This document shows, piece by piece, positions 21,533 to 29,585 of a stretch of 64,000 nt of DNA. The notes beneath the pieces are model-generated. The model was not told the origin of the DNA and searched no databases. It saw nothing but the letters and a program-made list of their open reading frames with translations. The number at the start of each line of letters is the position of its first letter. The first letter of the stretch is position 1. Position numbers and translations under genes: made by a program. Source of the stretch: Yoonia sp. G8-12 (GTDB lineage: Bacteria > Pseudomonadota > Alphaproteobacteria > Rhodobacterales > Rhodobacteraceae); NCBI RefSeq assembly GCF_038443675.1, contig NZ_CP151762.1, positions 682,001 through 746,000 of the forward strand, given 5' to 3'.

Positions 21533-23032
21533 TTATTCCATCAGCGGGATCGAGAACTCGCCGCCTTCTTTGATGCCCGAGGGCCAGCGCGATGTGATCG
21601 TCTTGGTCCGGGTATAGAATTTGAACGCGTCCGGTCCGTGCTGGTTCAGGTCGCCGAACATGGATTTCTTCCACCCACCAAAGGTGTGATAGGCCAGCGG
21701 CACAGGGATCGGCACGTTCACACCGACCATGCCGATGTTGATCCGGTTGGCAAAATCGCGGGCGGTGTCGCCGTCACGTGTGTAGATCGCGGTGCCGTTG
21801 CCGTATTCATGGTCCATCGCAAGGCCGATGGCCTCTTCATAGTTTTGGGCGCGCATCATCGACAGGACAGGGCCGAAGATTTCCTTTTGATAGATATCCA
21901 TGTCCTTGGTCACGTTATCGAACAGATGCGGACCCACGAAAAAGCCGTCTTCATAACCTTGCAGGTTGAAGTTGCGCCCGTCGACCACCAGTTTCGCGCC
22001 TTGATCGATACCGGTTTGTACCAATCGTTCGATGTTTGCTTTGGCGGCGGCTGTGACGACAGGGCCATAGTCGACGTCGTTGCCAGAGGTATAAGGGCCA
22101 ACCTTGAGCGCCTCGACCTTGGGGACCAGTTTTTCAAGCAGGCGATCCGCGGTTTCATCACCCACGGCCACAGCAACCGAAATCGCCATGCAGCGTTCGC
22201 CAGCTGCACCGTAGCCTGCACCAACCAGCGCGTCGGCGGCTTGGTCCATGTCGGCGTCAGGCATGATGATCATGTGGTTCTTGGCACCACCAAAGCACTG
22301 GACGCGTTTGCCCTGCGCGCAGCCTGTACCGTAGATGTATTCGGCAATCGGGGTTGAGCCGACGAAACCGACCGACTGGATCGTGTCGTCGTAAAGGATC
22401 GCGTCAACCGCTTCCTTGTCGCCGTTGACGACCTGCAAGATGCCTTTGGGCAGCCCTGCTTCTTCCATCAGCTCGGCCAGCATCAGCGGCACGGAGGGAT
22501 CACGCTCGGAGGGTTTGAGGATAAAGGCGTTGCCGCAGGCGATGGCGGGCGCGAACATCCACATCGGGATCATGGCGGGGAAGTTGAAGGGCGTGATGCC
22601 GGCGGTCACACCCAAGGGCTGTTTCATCGAATACATGTCGATACCGGGGCCTGCGCTGTCGGTGAATTCACCTTTCAGCAGTTGCGGCGCACCGATGCAG
22701 TATTCCACAACCTCAAGGCCACGGATCACGTCGCCCTTGGCGTCTGGCAGGGTCTTGCCGTGTTCGCGGGACAGCGCCTCGGCCAGTTTGTCCATGTCGC
22801 GGTTCAGAAGGCCCACAAAGGCCATCATCACACGCGCACGGCGCTGTGGGTTAACGGCGGCCCAAGCGGGTTGCGCCTTGGCCGCGATTTCAACGGCTTT
22901 GGCCATTTCATCAGCGTTGGCCAGTGGCACTTTGGCCTGCACTTCGCCAGTGGCGGGGTTGAAGACATCCGCGAAACGGCCTGACGTGCCTTTGACGTGT
23001 TCGCCGCCGATGTAGTGGGTCAACTCTTGCAT
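21533..23032 (-). CDS. mmsA: Methylmalonate-semialdehyde dehydrogenase (acylating)
   Basis: 499-residue CoA-acylating aldehyde dehydrogenase that turns methylmalonate semialdehyde into propionyl-CoA, the end of the valine branch. It shows GITPFNFPAMIPMWM, the NAD loop VGFVGSTPIAEYIY, the catalytic Cys in GAAGERCMAISVAV and the QKEIFGPVLSMMRA segment. The ATG at 23032 is supported by alignment of the ITHYIGGEHV-type N-terminus (here LTHYIGGEHV); upstream in-frame codons are not homologous. It is divergent from a LysR gene and has its own terminator. Confidence 0.95.
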   Translation of the reverse strand: MQELTHYIGGEHVKGTSGRFADVFNPATGEVQAKVPLANADEMAKAVEIAAKAQPAWAAVNPQRRARVMMAFVGLLNRDMDKLAEALSREHGKTLPDAKGDVIRGLEVVEYCIGAPQLLKGEFTDSAGPGIDMYSMKQPLGVTAGITPFNFPAMIPMWMFAPAIACGNAFILKPSERDPSVPLMLAELMEEAGLPKGILQVVNGDKEAVDAILYDDTIQSVGFVGSTPIAEYIYGTGCAQGKRVQCFGGAKNHMIIMPDADMDQAADALVGAGYGAAGERCMAISVAVAVGDETADRLLEKLVPKVEALKVGPYTSGNDVDYGPVVTAAAKANIERLVQTGIDQGAKLVVDGRNFNLQGYEDGFFVGPHLFDNVTKDMDIYQKEIFGPVLSMMRAQNYEEAIGLAMDHEYGNGTAIYTRDGDTARDFANRINIGMVGVNVPIPVPLAYHTFGGWKKSMFGDLNQHGPDAFKFYTRTKTITSRWPSGIKEGGEFSIPLME

Positions 23033-23111
23033 AGTGTCCTCCAAATGTTGGTTTGGCCGGACTATACCCTTGCGTTTTTCCGCGTAAAAGAACCAATATC
23101 TCAAAACCATT

Positions 23112-23125
23112 TTGCAAAAATGCAA
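23112..23125. promoter_or_regulatory. TTGCA-AAAA-TGCAA dyad in the mmsA/lysR divergent promoter
   Basis: Perfect inverted repeat seven bases before the LysR start and 80 bases from mmsA. LysR regulators usually bind such a site and repress themselves while activating the divergent gene; assignment is by position only. Confidence 0.4.
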
Positions 23126-23132
23126 GGGCGCT

Positions 23133-24032
23133 ATGGAAAATTGGGATGATATGCGGGTGTTTCTGGCTGTCGCGCGGGCCGAGGGTCTGTCGGCGGCCGC
23201 ACCTGTTCTGAAAATGGACCCTTCAACATTGGGTCGCCGGATTGCGCGGCTGGAACGCAGTTTGGGTGCCGCGCTTTTTGTGAAATCCCCGCAGGGCTAT
23301 GCGTTGACAGATCTGGGTGAACGATTGAAAGAACGCGCCGCAGAGGCCGAGGTGCATCTGGCGCGCATTGCCGATGAAGGACAGGAGACTGCGGGGCTGA
23401 CGGGACAGATACGGATCGGGGCGCCGGACGGGGCGGCGAATTATCTCTTGCCGCAGGTCTGTGCGGCCATTCAGGAAAAGAATCCAGCGTTAGAGGTACA
23501 GATTCTGGCCTTGCCGCGCGTCGTAAACCTGTCGCGGCGTGAGGCGGATATGGCAATTACAGTCAGTCCGCCCGCAGCAGGGCGGCTGACGGTGCAGAAG
23601 ATCACCGACTATCAGTTGCATCTGGCGATGCGGTCCGATGCGCCACCGCTGCATAGTCTGGCTGACCTGAAGGGCCGCCGCATTGTCGGCTATATTCCTG
23701 ACATGATTTTCGACAAGGAACTGGACTACCTAGGCGCGATTGATGTTGCAGGCGTGCAGATGGCGTCGAATTCGGTGGCGGTTCAGTTACAGATGATCCG
23801 GCAGGCCGGTGTCGGGATCGTGCATGATTTCGCGCTGCCTTTTGCGCCCGAGGTGCAGATCGTGCTGCCGGATCAGGTGGCACTCACGCGGTCGTTCTAT
23901 CTGGTGCGGCATACGTCGGACATGCGTTCGGACCGGCTGACGCGGTTTGCCAATGCGCTGCGGTCGGGACTGCAAGACGAAGTTGCGCGTCTGGAACGCA
24001 CAGCACGCTTGACAGCACGGCCTTGCGTTTGA
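23133..24032 (+). CDS. LysR-family transcriptional regulator next to mmsA
   Basis: 299-residue regulator. The N-terminal winged helix-turn-helix (WDDMRVFLAVARAEGLSAAAPVLKMDPSTLGRRIARLE) is followed by the periplasmic-binding-like effector domain (TGQIRIGAPDGAANYLLPQV...). Its divergent placement points to mmsA and the valine pathway as its target, an inference. The ATG at 23133 is preferred to an upstream TTG because the conserved MENWDDMRVF starts there. Confidence 0.88.
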   Translation: MENWDDMRVFLAVARAEGLSAAAPVLKMDPSTLGRRIARLERSLGAALFVKSPQGYALTDLGERLKERAAEAEVHLARIADEGQETAGLTGQIRIGAPDGAANYLLPQVCAAIQEKNPALEVQILALPRVVNLSRREADMAITVSPPAAGRLTVQKITDYQLHLAMRSDAPPLHSLADLKGRRIVGYIPDMIFDKELDYLGAIDVAGVQMASNSVAVQLQMIRQAGVGIVHDFALPFAPEVQIVLPDQVALTRSFYLVRHTSDMRSDRLTRFANALRSGLQDEVARLERTARLTARPCV

Positions 24033-24070
24033 CACGCTAAAACTCCGCAAGAGAACCAAGGAGCGCGCCC

Positions 24071-24505
24071 ATGTTAGTTTCCCAAATGTTGAAATCGAAG
24101 CCCGAGACTGGTGTGATTTCGGTGACGCCCACGTCCTCGGTTGCGGATGCGGCAAAGCTTTTGTCGGAACATCGCATCGGGACCGTGGTTGTGTCTTCGG
24201 ATGGCACGGCGTTGGATGGTATCCTGTCCGAGCGTGATATCGTGCGCGAATTGGGCAAACGGGGTGCGGCGTGTCTGAGCGATCCTGTCAGCGCCTTGAT
24301 GACGGCCAAGCTGACCACATGTAGCCTGTCTGACTCGGCATTGGAGGTGTTGGAGATGATGACAGCGGGACGTTTCCGGCACCTACCTGTGATGGACGAG
24401 GGCCGCATGGTCGGGCTCATTTCCATCGGGGATGCCGTAAAGGGCCGTTTGTCGCAGCTGTCGATGGAAAAAGCATCCCTTGAAGGTATGATCATGGGCC
24501 ACTAA
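24071..24505 (+). CDS. Two-CBS-domain protein
   Basis: 144-residue cytoplasmic protein made almost entirely of a CBS pair: residues ~8-60 (TGVISVTPTSSVADAAKLLSE..., then SERDIVRE) and ~72-130 (CSLSDSALEVLEMMTAGRF..., then GLISIGDAVKGRL). CBS pairs bind adenosine nucleotides and act as energy sensors; stand-alone ones usually have no known partner. AAGGAG-like sequence precedes the ATG. Confidence 0.9.
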   Translation: MLVSQMLKSKPETGVISVTPTSSVADAAKLLSEHRIGTVVVSSDGTALDGILSERDIVRELGKRGAACLSDPVSALMTAKLTTCSLSDSALEVLEMMTAGRFRHLPVMDEGRMVGLISIGDAVKGRLSQLSMEKASLEGMIMGH

Positions 24506-24573
24506 GGCCTGCCTTGCATTTCGCTTGGCAATATTGTTGCTTGGCCACGACTTAATACACCATGAGGTATGCC

Positions 24574-25068
24574 ATGCGCGTCGGACTTTATCCCGGGACA
24601 TTTGATCCGGTCACGCATGGCCATATTGATATTATCAGCCGGGCCTGTTCGCTGGTGGATCGTCTTGTCATTGGTGTGGCAATCAATCGTGACAAGGGGC
24701 CTTTGTTCACCTTGGAAGAACGGGTGGCAATGATCGAGGCAGAAGTGGCCCCCTTGCGGGCTGCGACAGGGTGCGAGATTGAGGCCCATCCTTTTGAAAA
24801 CCTGCTGATTGATTGCGCGCGTGATGTAGGGGCCGGTGTGATCATCCGTGGCCTGCGCGCGGTTGCAGATTTTGAATATGAATATCAGATGGTTGGCATG
24901 AACCGGGTGCTGGATAATTCAATCGAGACCGTCTTTTTGATGGCCGAGGCCCAGCATCAGGCGATTGCGTCCAAACTGGTTAAAGAGATCGCGCGCCTTG
25001 GGGGGGATGTGTCGAAATTCGTGACACCCGCCGTCAATACCGCGCTGAAAGAGCGGTTTGGCGGTTGA
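24574..25068 (+). CDS. coaD: Phosphopantetheine adenylyltransferase
   Basis: 164-residue enzyme of the penultimate step of coenzyme A synthesis (4'-phosphopantetheine plus ATP to dephospho-CoA). It has the nucleotidyltransferase motif LYPGTFDPVTHGHIDI, the central RGLRAVADFEYEYQMV and the C-terminal IASKLVKEIARLGGDVS (the ISSxxVR-like motif). Start 24574 follows GAGGT at five bases; ATG 24562 would add four residues. The stop overlaps the hydrolase start. Confidence 0.96.
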   Translation: MRVGLYPGTFDPVTHGHIDIISRACSLVDRLVIGVAINRDKGPLFTLEERVAMIEAEVAPLRAATGCEIEAHPFENLLIDCARDVGAGVIIRGLRAVADFEYEYQMVGMNRVLDNSIETVFLMAEAQHQAIASKLVKEIARLGGDVSKFVTPAVNTALKERFGG

Positions 25069-25841
25069 ACTGGCTCTGGATGCTGGTTGGAACCTATCTT
25101 CTCTATGCCGCTGTGATGGTCGCGGTCCATCCGCGCATCATCTACCCGTTTGGCGCTGATGCCTTTGAAAACCCTGCTTTTCGTCAAGAGGTCGTATCGC
25201 CCCGCGATGTTTCCATCGCGATCTCGGAAGGTGAAGACGATCTGGCGGTGTTGTTCTTTATGGGCAATGGCGGGTCGCTGGCCTATTTCACCTATTCGCT
25301 GAATGCCCATCAAGAGGCGGGCCGGACCGTTGCAGCACTCGAGTATCGGGGTGGTGCAGGGATTGAGGGCCGCCCGTCCGAGCAGGGTTTGAAGGCCGAT
25401 GCGCTGGCGGCCTATGATTGGCTGGCCGCGCAGCATGACGGCCCAATTGCCGTGCACGGGTTTTCGCTGGGCACGGGGTTGGCCATTCATGTGGCGGCAC
25501 GGCGGGATGTGGCGGCGATTTTGCTGGATGCGCCCTATACAACGCTTTGCGCGCTGATGACGAAAGGGTCATATCTGCCCGCCTGCTATCTGCCTTTTGT
25601 GCAGAAATGGCGGTCGCTGGATGATGTGCCTGCGTTGAGTGCACCGGTTCTGGTGCAGCACGGCACGGCAGATCAGCTGATCCCGATTGCTTATGGAATG
25701 GACTTGGCGGATGCAATGAACGCGGCGGATCTATCCGTGACGTTTCATGGTGTTGAAGGGGCGAGCCACAACAATCTGGCGGGGCAGGCGGGCTATCAGG
25801 ACCGGATCAACGCGTTTCTGTCGGAGATTACAAAAGAATAA
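25065..25841 (+). CDS. Alpha/beta hydrolase
   Basis: 258-residue hydrolase with an N-terminal hydrophobic helix (MLVGTYLLYAAVMVAV), suggesting membrane attachment, and an alpha/beta core with the nucleophile elbow GFSLGTG and a late acid/His pair (HGTADQLIP, GASHNNL). It belongs to the YfhR/Bem46-like serine hydrolases; the substrate is unknown. The TTG start overlaps the coaD stop (TTGA), implying coupled translation; ATG 25080 is the alternative. Confidence 0.82.
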   Translation: MNWLWMLVGTYLLYAAVMVAVHPRIIYPFGADAFENPAFRQEVVSPRDVSIAISEGEDDLAVLFFMGNGGSLAYFTYSLNAHQEAGRTVAALEYRGGAGIEGRPSEQGLKADALAAYDWLAAQHDGPIAVHGFSLGTGLAIHVAARRDVAAILLDAPYTTLCALMTKGSYLPACYLPFVQKWRSLDDVPALSAPVLVQHGTADQLIPIAYGMDLADAMNAADLSVTFHGVEGASHNNLAGQAGYQDRINAFLSEITKE

Positions 25842-25863
25842 AGCCGCACCCGTAGGCGCGGCT
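25842..25863. terminator. Bidirectional hairpin between convergent genes
   Basis: AGCCGCACC / GGCGCGGCT with a CGTA loop and one mismatch. On the minus strand it is followed by T-rich TTTATTCTTTT, a good terminator for the 52-residue gene. Confidence 0.65.
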
Positions 25864-25888
25864 GGTGTTCTTTCGCGATGTCGGTCGC

Positions 25889-26047
25889 TTAGCCGTAAAT
25901 TGATTGGGCTGCGATTTTCGCGGCGTCCTCGCGGAACATGCCCAGGTCAATTGCGGTTTCCAGAGGCATCGATTCCAGCTCATACTTGAGGCGGCTATAG
26001 GCCACGCGTTTCTGGACGGCGGTGCGAACTGTGTTCAATACGGTCAT
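25889..26047 (-). CDS. Small DUF1127-like protein, 52 residues
   Basis: Short, charged helical protein beginning MTVLNTVRTAVQKRVAYSRL and containing a KYELESMPLETAIDLG helix and an Ala/Ile tail ending QSIYG. The RxLxxMP...A.DLG pattern resembles the abundant DUF1127-type proteins of Rhodobacteraceae, some of which influence RNA turnover or metabolic regulation; a homologous function is unproven. AAGGAG sits seven bases before the ATG, which argues strongly that it is translated. A palindrome lies ~80 bases upstream. Confidence 0.8.
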   Translation of the reverse strand: MTVLNTVRTAVQKRVAYSRLKYELESMPLETAIDLGMFREDAAKIAAQSIYG

Positions 26048-26124
26048 ATGCGTGCTCCTTTGCAGTCATGCGGGGTTATCCCGTGACCCACATGTAACAA
26101 TGCTGCAGCGCAGAACAACTGACA

Positions 26125-26136
26125 GTTAGCGCTAGC
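26125..26136. promoter_or_regulatory. LacI-type half-conserved palindrome
   Basis: GTTAGCGCTAGC resembles the palindromes before the gap genes (GTTAGCGATAAC, TTGGCGCTAACA). It lies upstream of the 52-residue gene. Weak on its own; listed because of the local cluster. Confidence 0.35.
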
Positions 26137-26176
26137 GGTTATGCAGGGTTTGCATGGCGGATTTTGCAAGTTGCAC

Positions 26177-26210
26177 AAAAAAAAGCCGGCCCAGAGGACC
26201 GGCTTTTTAT
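26177..26210 (-). terminator. Terminator of gap (first copy)
   Basis: GCCGG/CCGGC hairpin flanked by an A8 tract on one side and TTTTTATTTT on the other, so it works in both directions; it lies 17 bases past the gap stop. Confidence 0.85.
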
Positions 26211-26226
26211 TTTGGTTGTAAATCGC

Positions 26227-27228
26227 TTAGATCAGCTTGCCCATTGCCACGGCCGTATCGGACATGCGGTTCGAGAAGCCCCATTCGTTGTCGTACCATG
26301 TCAAAATTCGCACCATATTGCCGTCCAGCACCTTGGTTTGGTCAAGGTGGAAGATCGACGAATGTGGGTCGTGGTTGAAGTCGGAACTGACCATTGGCAG
26401 GTCCGTGTAGGCCAGAACCTCTGCCATATCACCGTCTGCGGCTTTGATGATGGCGTTGTTGATCTCTTCCACCGTTGTGTCGCGGGACGCTTCGAATGTG
26501 AGGTCTACGACAGACACGTTCGGGGTGGGCACACGGATAGCGACGCCGTCCAGTTTGCCGTTCAGCTCCGGCAGCACGAGGCCCACGGCCTTTGCCGCAC
26601 CCGTCGAGGTCGGGATCATCGACAATGCCGCAGCGCGTGCGCGGTAGAGGTCTTTGTGCATCGTATCCAGCGTTGGCTGGTCGCCGGTGTAGCTGTGGAT
26701 GGTGGTCATAAAGCCCTTGGTGATACCAACCGCATCGTTCAGCACTTTGGCCACCGGTGAGAGGCAGTTGGTGGTGCAGGACGCATTCGACACAATGATA
26801 TCATCGCTGGTCAGCGTTTTGTCATTCACACCGTAAACGATTGTTTTATCTGCGTCTTTGCCGGGGGCCGAGATCAGAACGCGGCTGGATCCGTTATCAA
26901 GGTGTGCTTGGCAGGCCTCTTTGCTGGTGAAGATGCCGGTGCATTCCATCACCACGTCAACATCAGACCACGGCAGGTCTGCGGGGTTGCGGATGGCAGT
27001 CACCTGGATCGGGCCGCGGCCGACGTCGATGGTGGTTTCGGTCGTGGTGACCGTGCCGGGAAAACGCCCGTGTACGCTGTCAAAGCGCAGCAGGTGTGCG
27101 TTGGTTTCAACCGGTCCAAGGTCATTGATTGCAATCACCTCAATATCGGTGCGCCCGCTTTCGACAATCGCGCGCAGGATGTTACGGCCGATGCGGCCAA
27201 ATCCGTTAATAGCTACTTTGACGGCCAT
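26227..27228 (-). CDS. gap: Glyceraldehyde-3-phosphate dehydrogenase, NAD-type paralogue
   Basis: 333-residue GAPDH of glycolysis/gluconeogenesis. The N-terminal INGFGRIGRNIL starts the Rossmann fold; the second strand ends INDLG with Asp36, the residue that binds the adenosine ribose of NAD and disfavours NADP. The catalytic site SNASCTTNCLSPVAKV and the WYDNEWGFSNRM C-terminal motif are intact. A palindrome lies 20 bases upstream and a strong terminator downstream. The neighbouring paralogue differs at residue 36. Confidence 0.97.
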   Translation of the reverse strand: MAVKVAINGFGRIGRNILRAIVESGRTDIEVIAINDLGPVETNAHLLRFDSVHGRFPGTVTTTETTIDVGRGPIQVTAIRNPADLPWSDVDVVMECTGIFTSKEACQAHLDNGSSRVLISAPGKDADKTIVYGVNDKTLTSDDIIVSNASCTTNCLSPVAKVLNDAVGITKGFMTTIHSYTGDQPTLDTMHKDLYRARAAALSMIPTSTGAAKAVGLVLPELNGKLDGVAIRVPTPNVSVVDLTFEASRDTTVEEINNAIIKAADGDMAEVLAYTDLPMVSSDFNHDPHSSIFHLDQTKVLDGNMVRILTWYDNEWGFSNRMSDTAVAMGKLI

Positions 27229-27247
27229 GGTACTCTCCTCAGGGTCA

Positions 27248-27263
27248 ATGTTGGCGCTAACAT
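27248..27263. promoter_or_regulatory. LacI-type operator before the first gap gene
   Basis: ATGTTGGCGCTAACAT is a 16-base palindrome with one mismatched pair and a central GC typical of LacI-family operators, 20 bases before the start codon. Similar sites stand before the second gap gene. Confidence 0.5.
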
Positions 27264-27299
27264 TGCGATTTATACGAAAAGGTCAACCGTTGATCGCTT

Positions 27300-27443
27300 T
27301 TAACGCCAGAACGCTATCCACTCGATAAGTTCAACAAATTTGCGCGCCAGAAAGAGCGCATTGGCGCTTTCGTACTGCAGGTAGTCAAAACCAAGCAGCG
27401 CAACCAAGAACAGGCCAAGAAAGACAGCGATCGTATTTGTCAT
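27300..27443 (-). CDS. 47-residue single-pass membrane microprotein between gap genes
   Basis: Begins MTNTIAVFLGLFLVALLGFDY, a hydrophobic helix, followed by a hydrophilic segment and an amphipathic end (ALFLARKFVELIEWIAFWR). I recall similar short proteins beside gap genes in other Rhodobacteraceae, but cannot check. It lies between the two gap genes on the same strand, 83 bases from the upstream one and 71 from the downstream one. The ribosome binding site is weak, so expression is less certain than the conserved look suggests. Confidence 0.7.
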   Translation of the reverse strand: MTNTIAVFLGLFLVALLGFDYLQYESANALFLARKFVELIEWIAFWR

Positions 27444-27477
27444 GCCCGCAGGTCTAACGGAGTTGCCACAAATGGCA

Positions 27478-27497
27478 AAGCCCGCGTGCGCGGGCTT
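27478..27497 (-). terminator. Hairpin after the second gap gene
   Basis: AAGCCCGC / GCGGGCTT with a GTGC loop, 30 bases past the stop of the upstream gap paralogue; only a short T run follows. Confidence 0.55.
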
Positions 27498-27526
27498 GCA
27501 TGGTATTTGGGCGATGCGGTCAGCGG

Positions 27527-28528
27527 TTAATGCAGCCGTCCCATCGTGGCGGCGACATCGGCCATCCGCGCCGAAAAGCCCCATTCGTTGTCGTACCATG
27601 CCAAGACCCGCACGGTGCGCCCGCCGACGACCTTGGTCTGGTCTGGCGCAAAGATCGTGCTTTCGGTGGTGTGGTTAAAGTCGATGCTGACTTTGGCTTC
27701 GTCATCATAGGACATGACCATGCCCATATAACCGGCGGCGGCTTCGGCGACGATGGCGTTGACCTCTTCCACGGTCACGGATTTTCCCGCCTCGAATGTC
27801 AGATCAACCGCACTGACATTGGGGGTAGGGACCCGCATCGCGGTGCCGTCGAGCTTGCCTGCCAGTTCCGGCAGCACCTCGCCCAATGCTTTGGCAGCAC
27901 CGGTGGAGGTGGGGATCATCGCCATGGCGGCCGCGCGTGCGCGGTATAGATCGCTGTGGCGGCGGTCCAGCGTCGGCTGGTCCCCTGTATAGCTGTGGAT
28001 CGTGGTCATGATACCGCGTTCAATGCCGATGGCGTCGTTGAGAACCTTCGCCAAGGGCGCAAGGCAGTTGGTTGTGCAAGACCCGTTCGACACCATGTTT
28101 TCGGTGGCCAGCAAATCGCGGTGGTTCACCCCGTAAACGACCGTGCGATCCACGTTCTTGGCAGGGGCCGAGATCAGCACCTTTTTGGCACCGCGCGTCA
28201 GGTGGATGTTAGATTTCAGACCGTCGTTAAATTTGCCGGTGCATTCCAGCACCACATCGACACCGTCCCAGTCAAGCTCTTCGGGATCATAGGTCGACAT
28301 CACATCAATCGGGCCACGGCCCAGATCCATCGTGTTGCCTTTGACGGTGATCGGGCTGCCGAAACGGCCATGGACACTGTCGTATTTCAGCAGGTGCGCG
28401 TTGGTTTCAATCGGGCCGGTGGCGTTGATTTTGACGACTTGCACATCGTTGCGGGCGGCTTCGGTGATGTGGGCCAGTGTGCAGCGTCCGATGCGCCCGA
28501 ACCCGTTGATTCCGATGGTCACTGTCAT
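27527..28528 (-). CDS. Glyceraldehyde-3-phosphate dehydrogenase, predicted NADP-type paralogue
   Basis: 333-residue second GAPDH, aligned end to end with its neighbour and with an intact active site (SNGSCTTNCLAPLAKV) and WYDNEWGFSARM end. At the end of strand 2 it reads INATG in place of INDLG: Asp36 is Ala. In GapB-type enzymes the same change (for example INAS in Bacillus GapB) goes with NADP use and a gluconeogenic role, so the two copies probably divide the two directions. Two LacI-type sites lie 90-120 bases upstream. Confidence 0.93.
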   Translation of the reverse strand: MTVTIGINGFGRIGRCTLAHITEAARNDVQVVKINATGPIETNAHLLKYDSVHGRFGSPITVKGNTMDLGRGPIDVMSTYDPEELDWDGVDVVLECTGKFNDGLKSNIHLTRGAKKVLISAPAKNVDRTVVYGVNHRDLLATENMVSNGSCTTNCLAPLAKVLNDAIGIERGIMTTIHSYTGDQPTLDRRHSDLYRARAAAMAMIPTSTGAAKALGEVLPELAGKLDGTAMRVPTPNVSAVDLTFEAGKSVTVEEVNAIVAEAAAGYMGMVMSYDDEAKVSIDFNHTTESTIFAPDQTKVVGGRTVRVLAWYDNEWGFSARMADVAATMGRLH

Positions 28529-28619
28529 AGCTGAATATCCTTGCCGCTCGTTCGTTGTTGCAAAGGGTATACGCAGGTGTACGGCGCAGGGGAACGAAAA
28601 ACGTGTTATTCATCAATAT

Positions 28620-28650
28620 GTTAACGGTAACGGTTGATGTTAGCGATAAC
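28620..28650. promoter_or_regulatory. Two LacI-type palindromes between gap2 and phyH
   Basis: GTTAACGGTAAC (28620-28631) and GTTAGCGATAAC (28639-28650) share GTTA/TAAC arms and are centred 19 bases apart, nearly two helical turns. They lie in the 219-base divergent region between the second gap gene and phyH, so one repressor pair could control both. Confidence 0.55.
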
Positions 28651-28747
28651 GATTTGGGCAACAAAATGGATGTTACCGCAAACAATCAACGCGCCTGTCG
28701 AATCATGTTTTGTTTTCGTAAGCTGCGCGCAATTGAAAGGACGCCAG

Positions 28748-29542
28748 ATGCACCCGTTGATCACCCAAGACCATATCGAAACCTACAAGCGTGACGGGGT
28801 GGTCCTGATCAAGGGCCTGTTTGCCGATTGGGTGGATGCGCTGCGCGATGGCATCGCCACCAATATGGCCCACCCCGGGCCCTATGCCGCCGAGAACCTG
28901 CATGACGGCGAGGCGGGGCGTTTCTTTGATGATTATTGCAACTGGAACCGGATTGCGCCGTTTGAAGACGCTGCCCGCCATTCGCCAGCCGCCGAAGTGG
29001 CCGCAGATTTGATGGGGTCGCAGACCTGTCAGCTTTTCCACGATCACGTGTTGGTCAAGGAACCCGGCACGTCAAAGCCAACGCCGTGGCATCAGGACAG
29101 CCCCTATTACTTTGTGGAAGGCGAACAGACCGTCAGTTTCTGGTCGCCCCTTGATCCGGTGCGTGAGGCGTCCTTGCGTTGCGTGAAAGGGTCGCACAAA
29201 TGGCCGCGTGCCGTGTTGCCGACACGGTGGTTGTCGGAAACGGATTTCTATCCTGACGATAAGGATTTCATGCCGGTCCCTGATCCTGATGCGGAAGGGA
29301 TGGAGATTGTCGAGTACGAGATGGAACCCGGCGATGCGGTGGCGTTTCATTATCGCATCTTGCATGGCGCGCGTGGCAATGACGCAACCGCGCGCCGCCG
29401 TGCGTTCTCCTTGCGTCTGCTCGGGGATGACGCGCGCTATGTGGAACGTCCGGGGCCGACATCGCCACCGTTTCCGGGGCACGGTATGGTGGCAGGCCAA
29501 AAACTGCGGGAAGACTGGTTTCCCGTCATCTTTCAGCGCTAG
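28748..29542 (+). CDS. Phytanoyl-CoA dioxygenase family protein
   Basis: 264-residue Fe(II)/2-oxoglutarate oxygenase. The iron ligands are visible as HxD in TPWHQDSPYYF and the distal His in YRILHGARGN, with an Arg further on for 2-oxoglutarate. The family hydroxylates varied small molecules and lipids; the substrate cannot be predicted here. The ATG at 28748 follows AAAGGA; the open frame extends upstream into the palindrome region, which is unlikely to be coding. A strong terminator follows. Confidence 0.88.
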   Translation: MHPLITQDHIETYKRDGVVLIKGLFADWVDALRDGIATNMAHPGPYAAENLHDGEAGRFFDDYCNWNRIAPFEDAARHSPAAEVAADLMGSQTCQLFHDHVLVKEPGTSKPTPWHQDSPYYFVEGEQTVSFWSPLDPVREASLRCVKGSHKWPRAVLPTRWLSETDFYPDDKDFMPVPDPDAEGMEIVEYEMEPGDAVAFHYRILHGARGNDATARRRAFSLRLLGDDARYVERPGPTSPPFPGHGMVAGQKLREDWFPVIFQR

Positions 29543-29545
29543 CGT

Positions 29546-29577
29546 TTGTCCCACCCGGATTGCGCCGGGTGGGACAA
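29546..29577. terminator. Strong hairpin between phyH and tkt
   Basis: Thirteen-base-pair perfect stem TTGTCCCACCCGG / CCGGGTGGGACAA around ATTGCG, between convergent stop codons. Confidence 0.75.
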
Positions 29578-29585
29578 GTCTTGGT

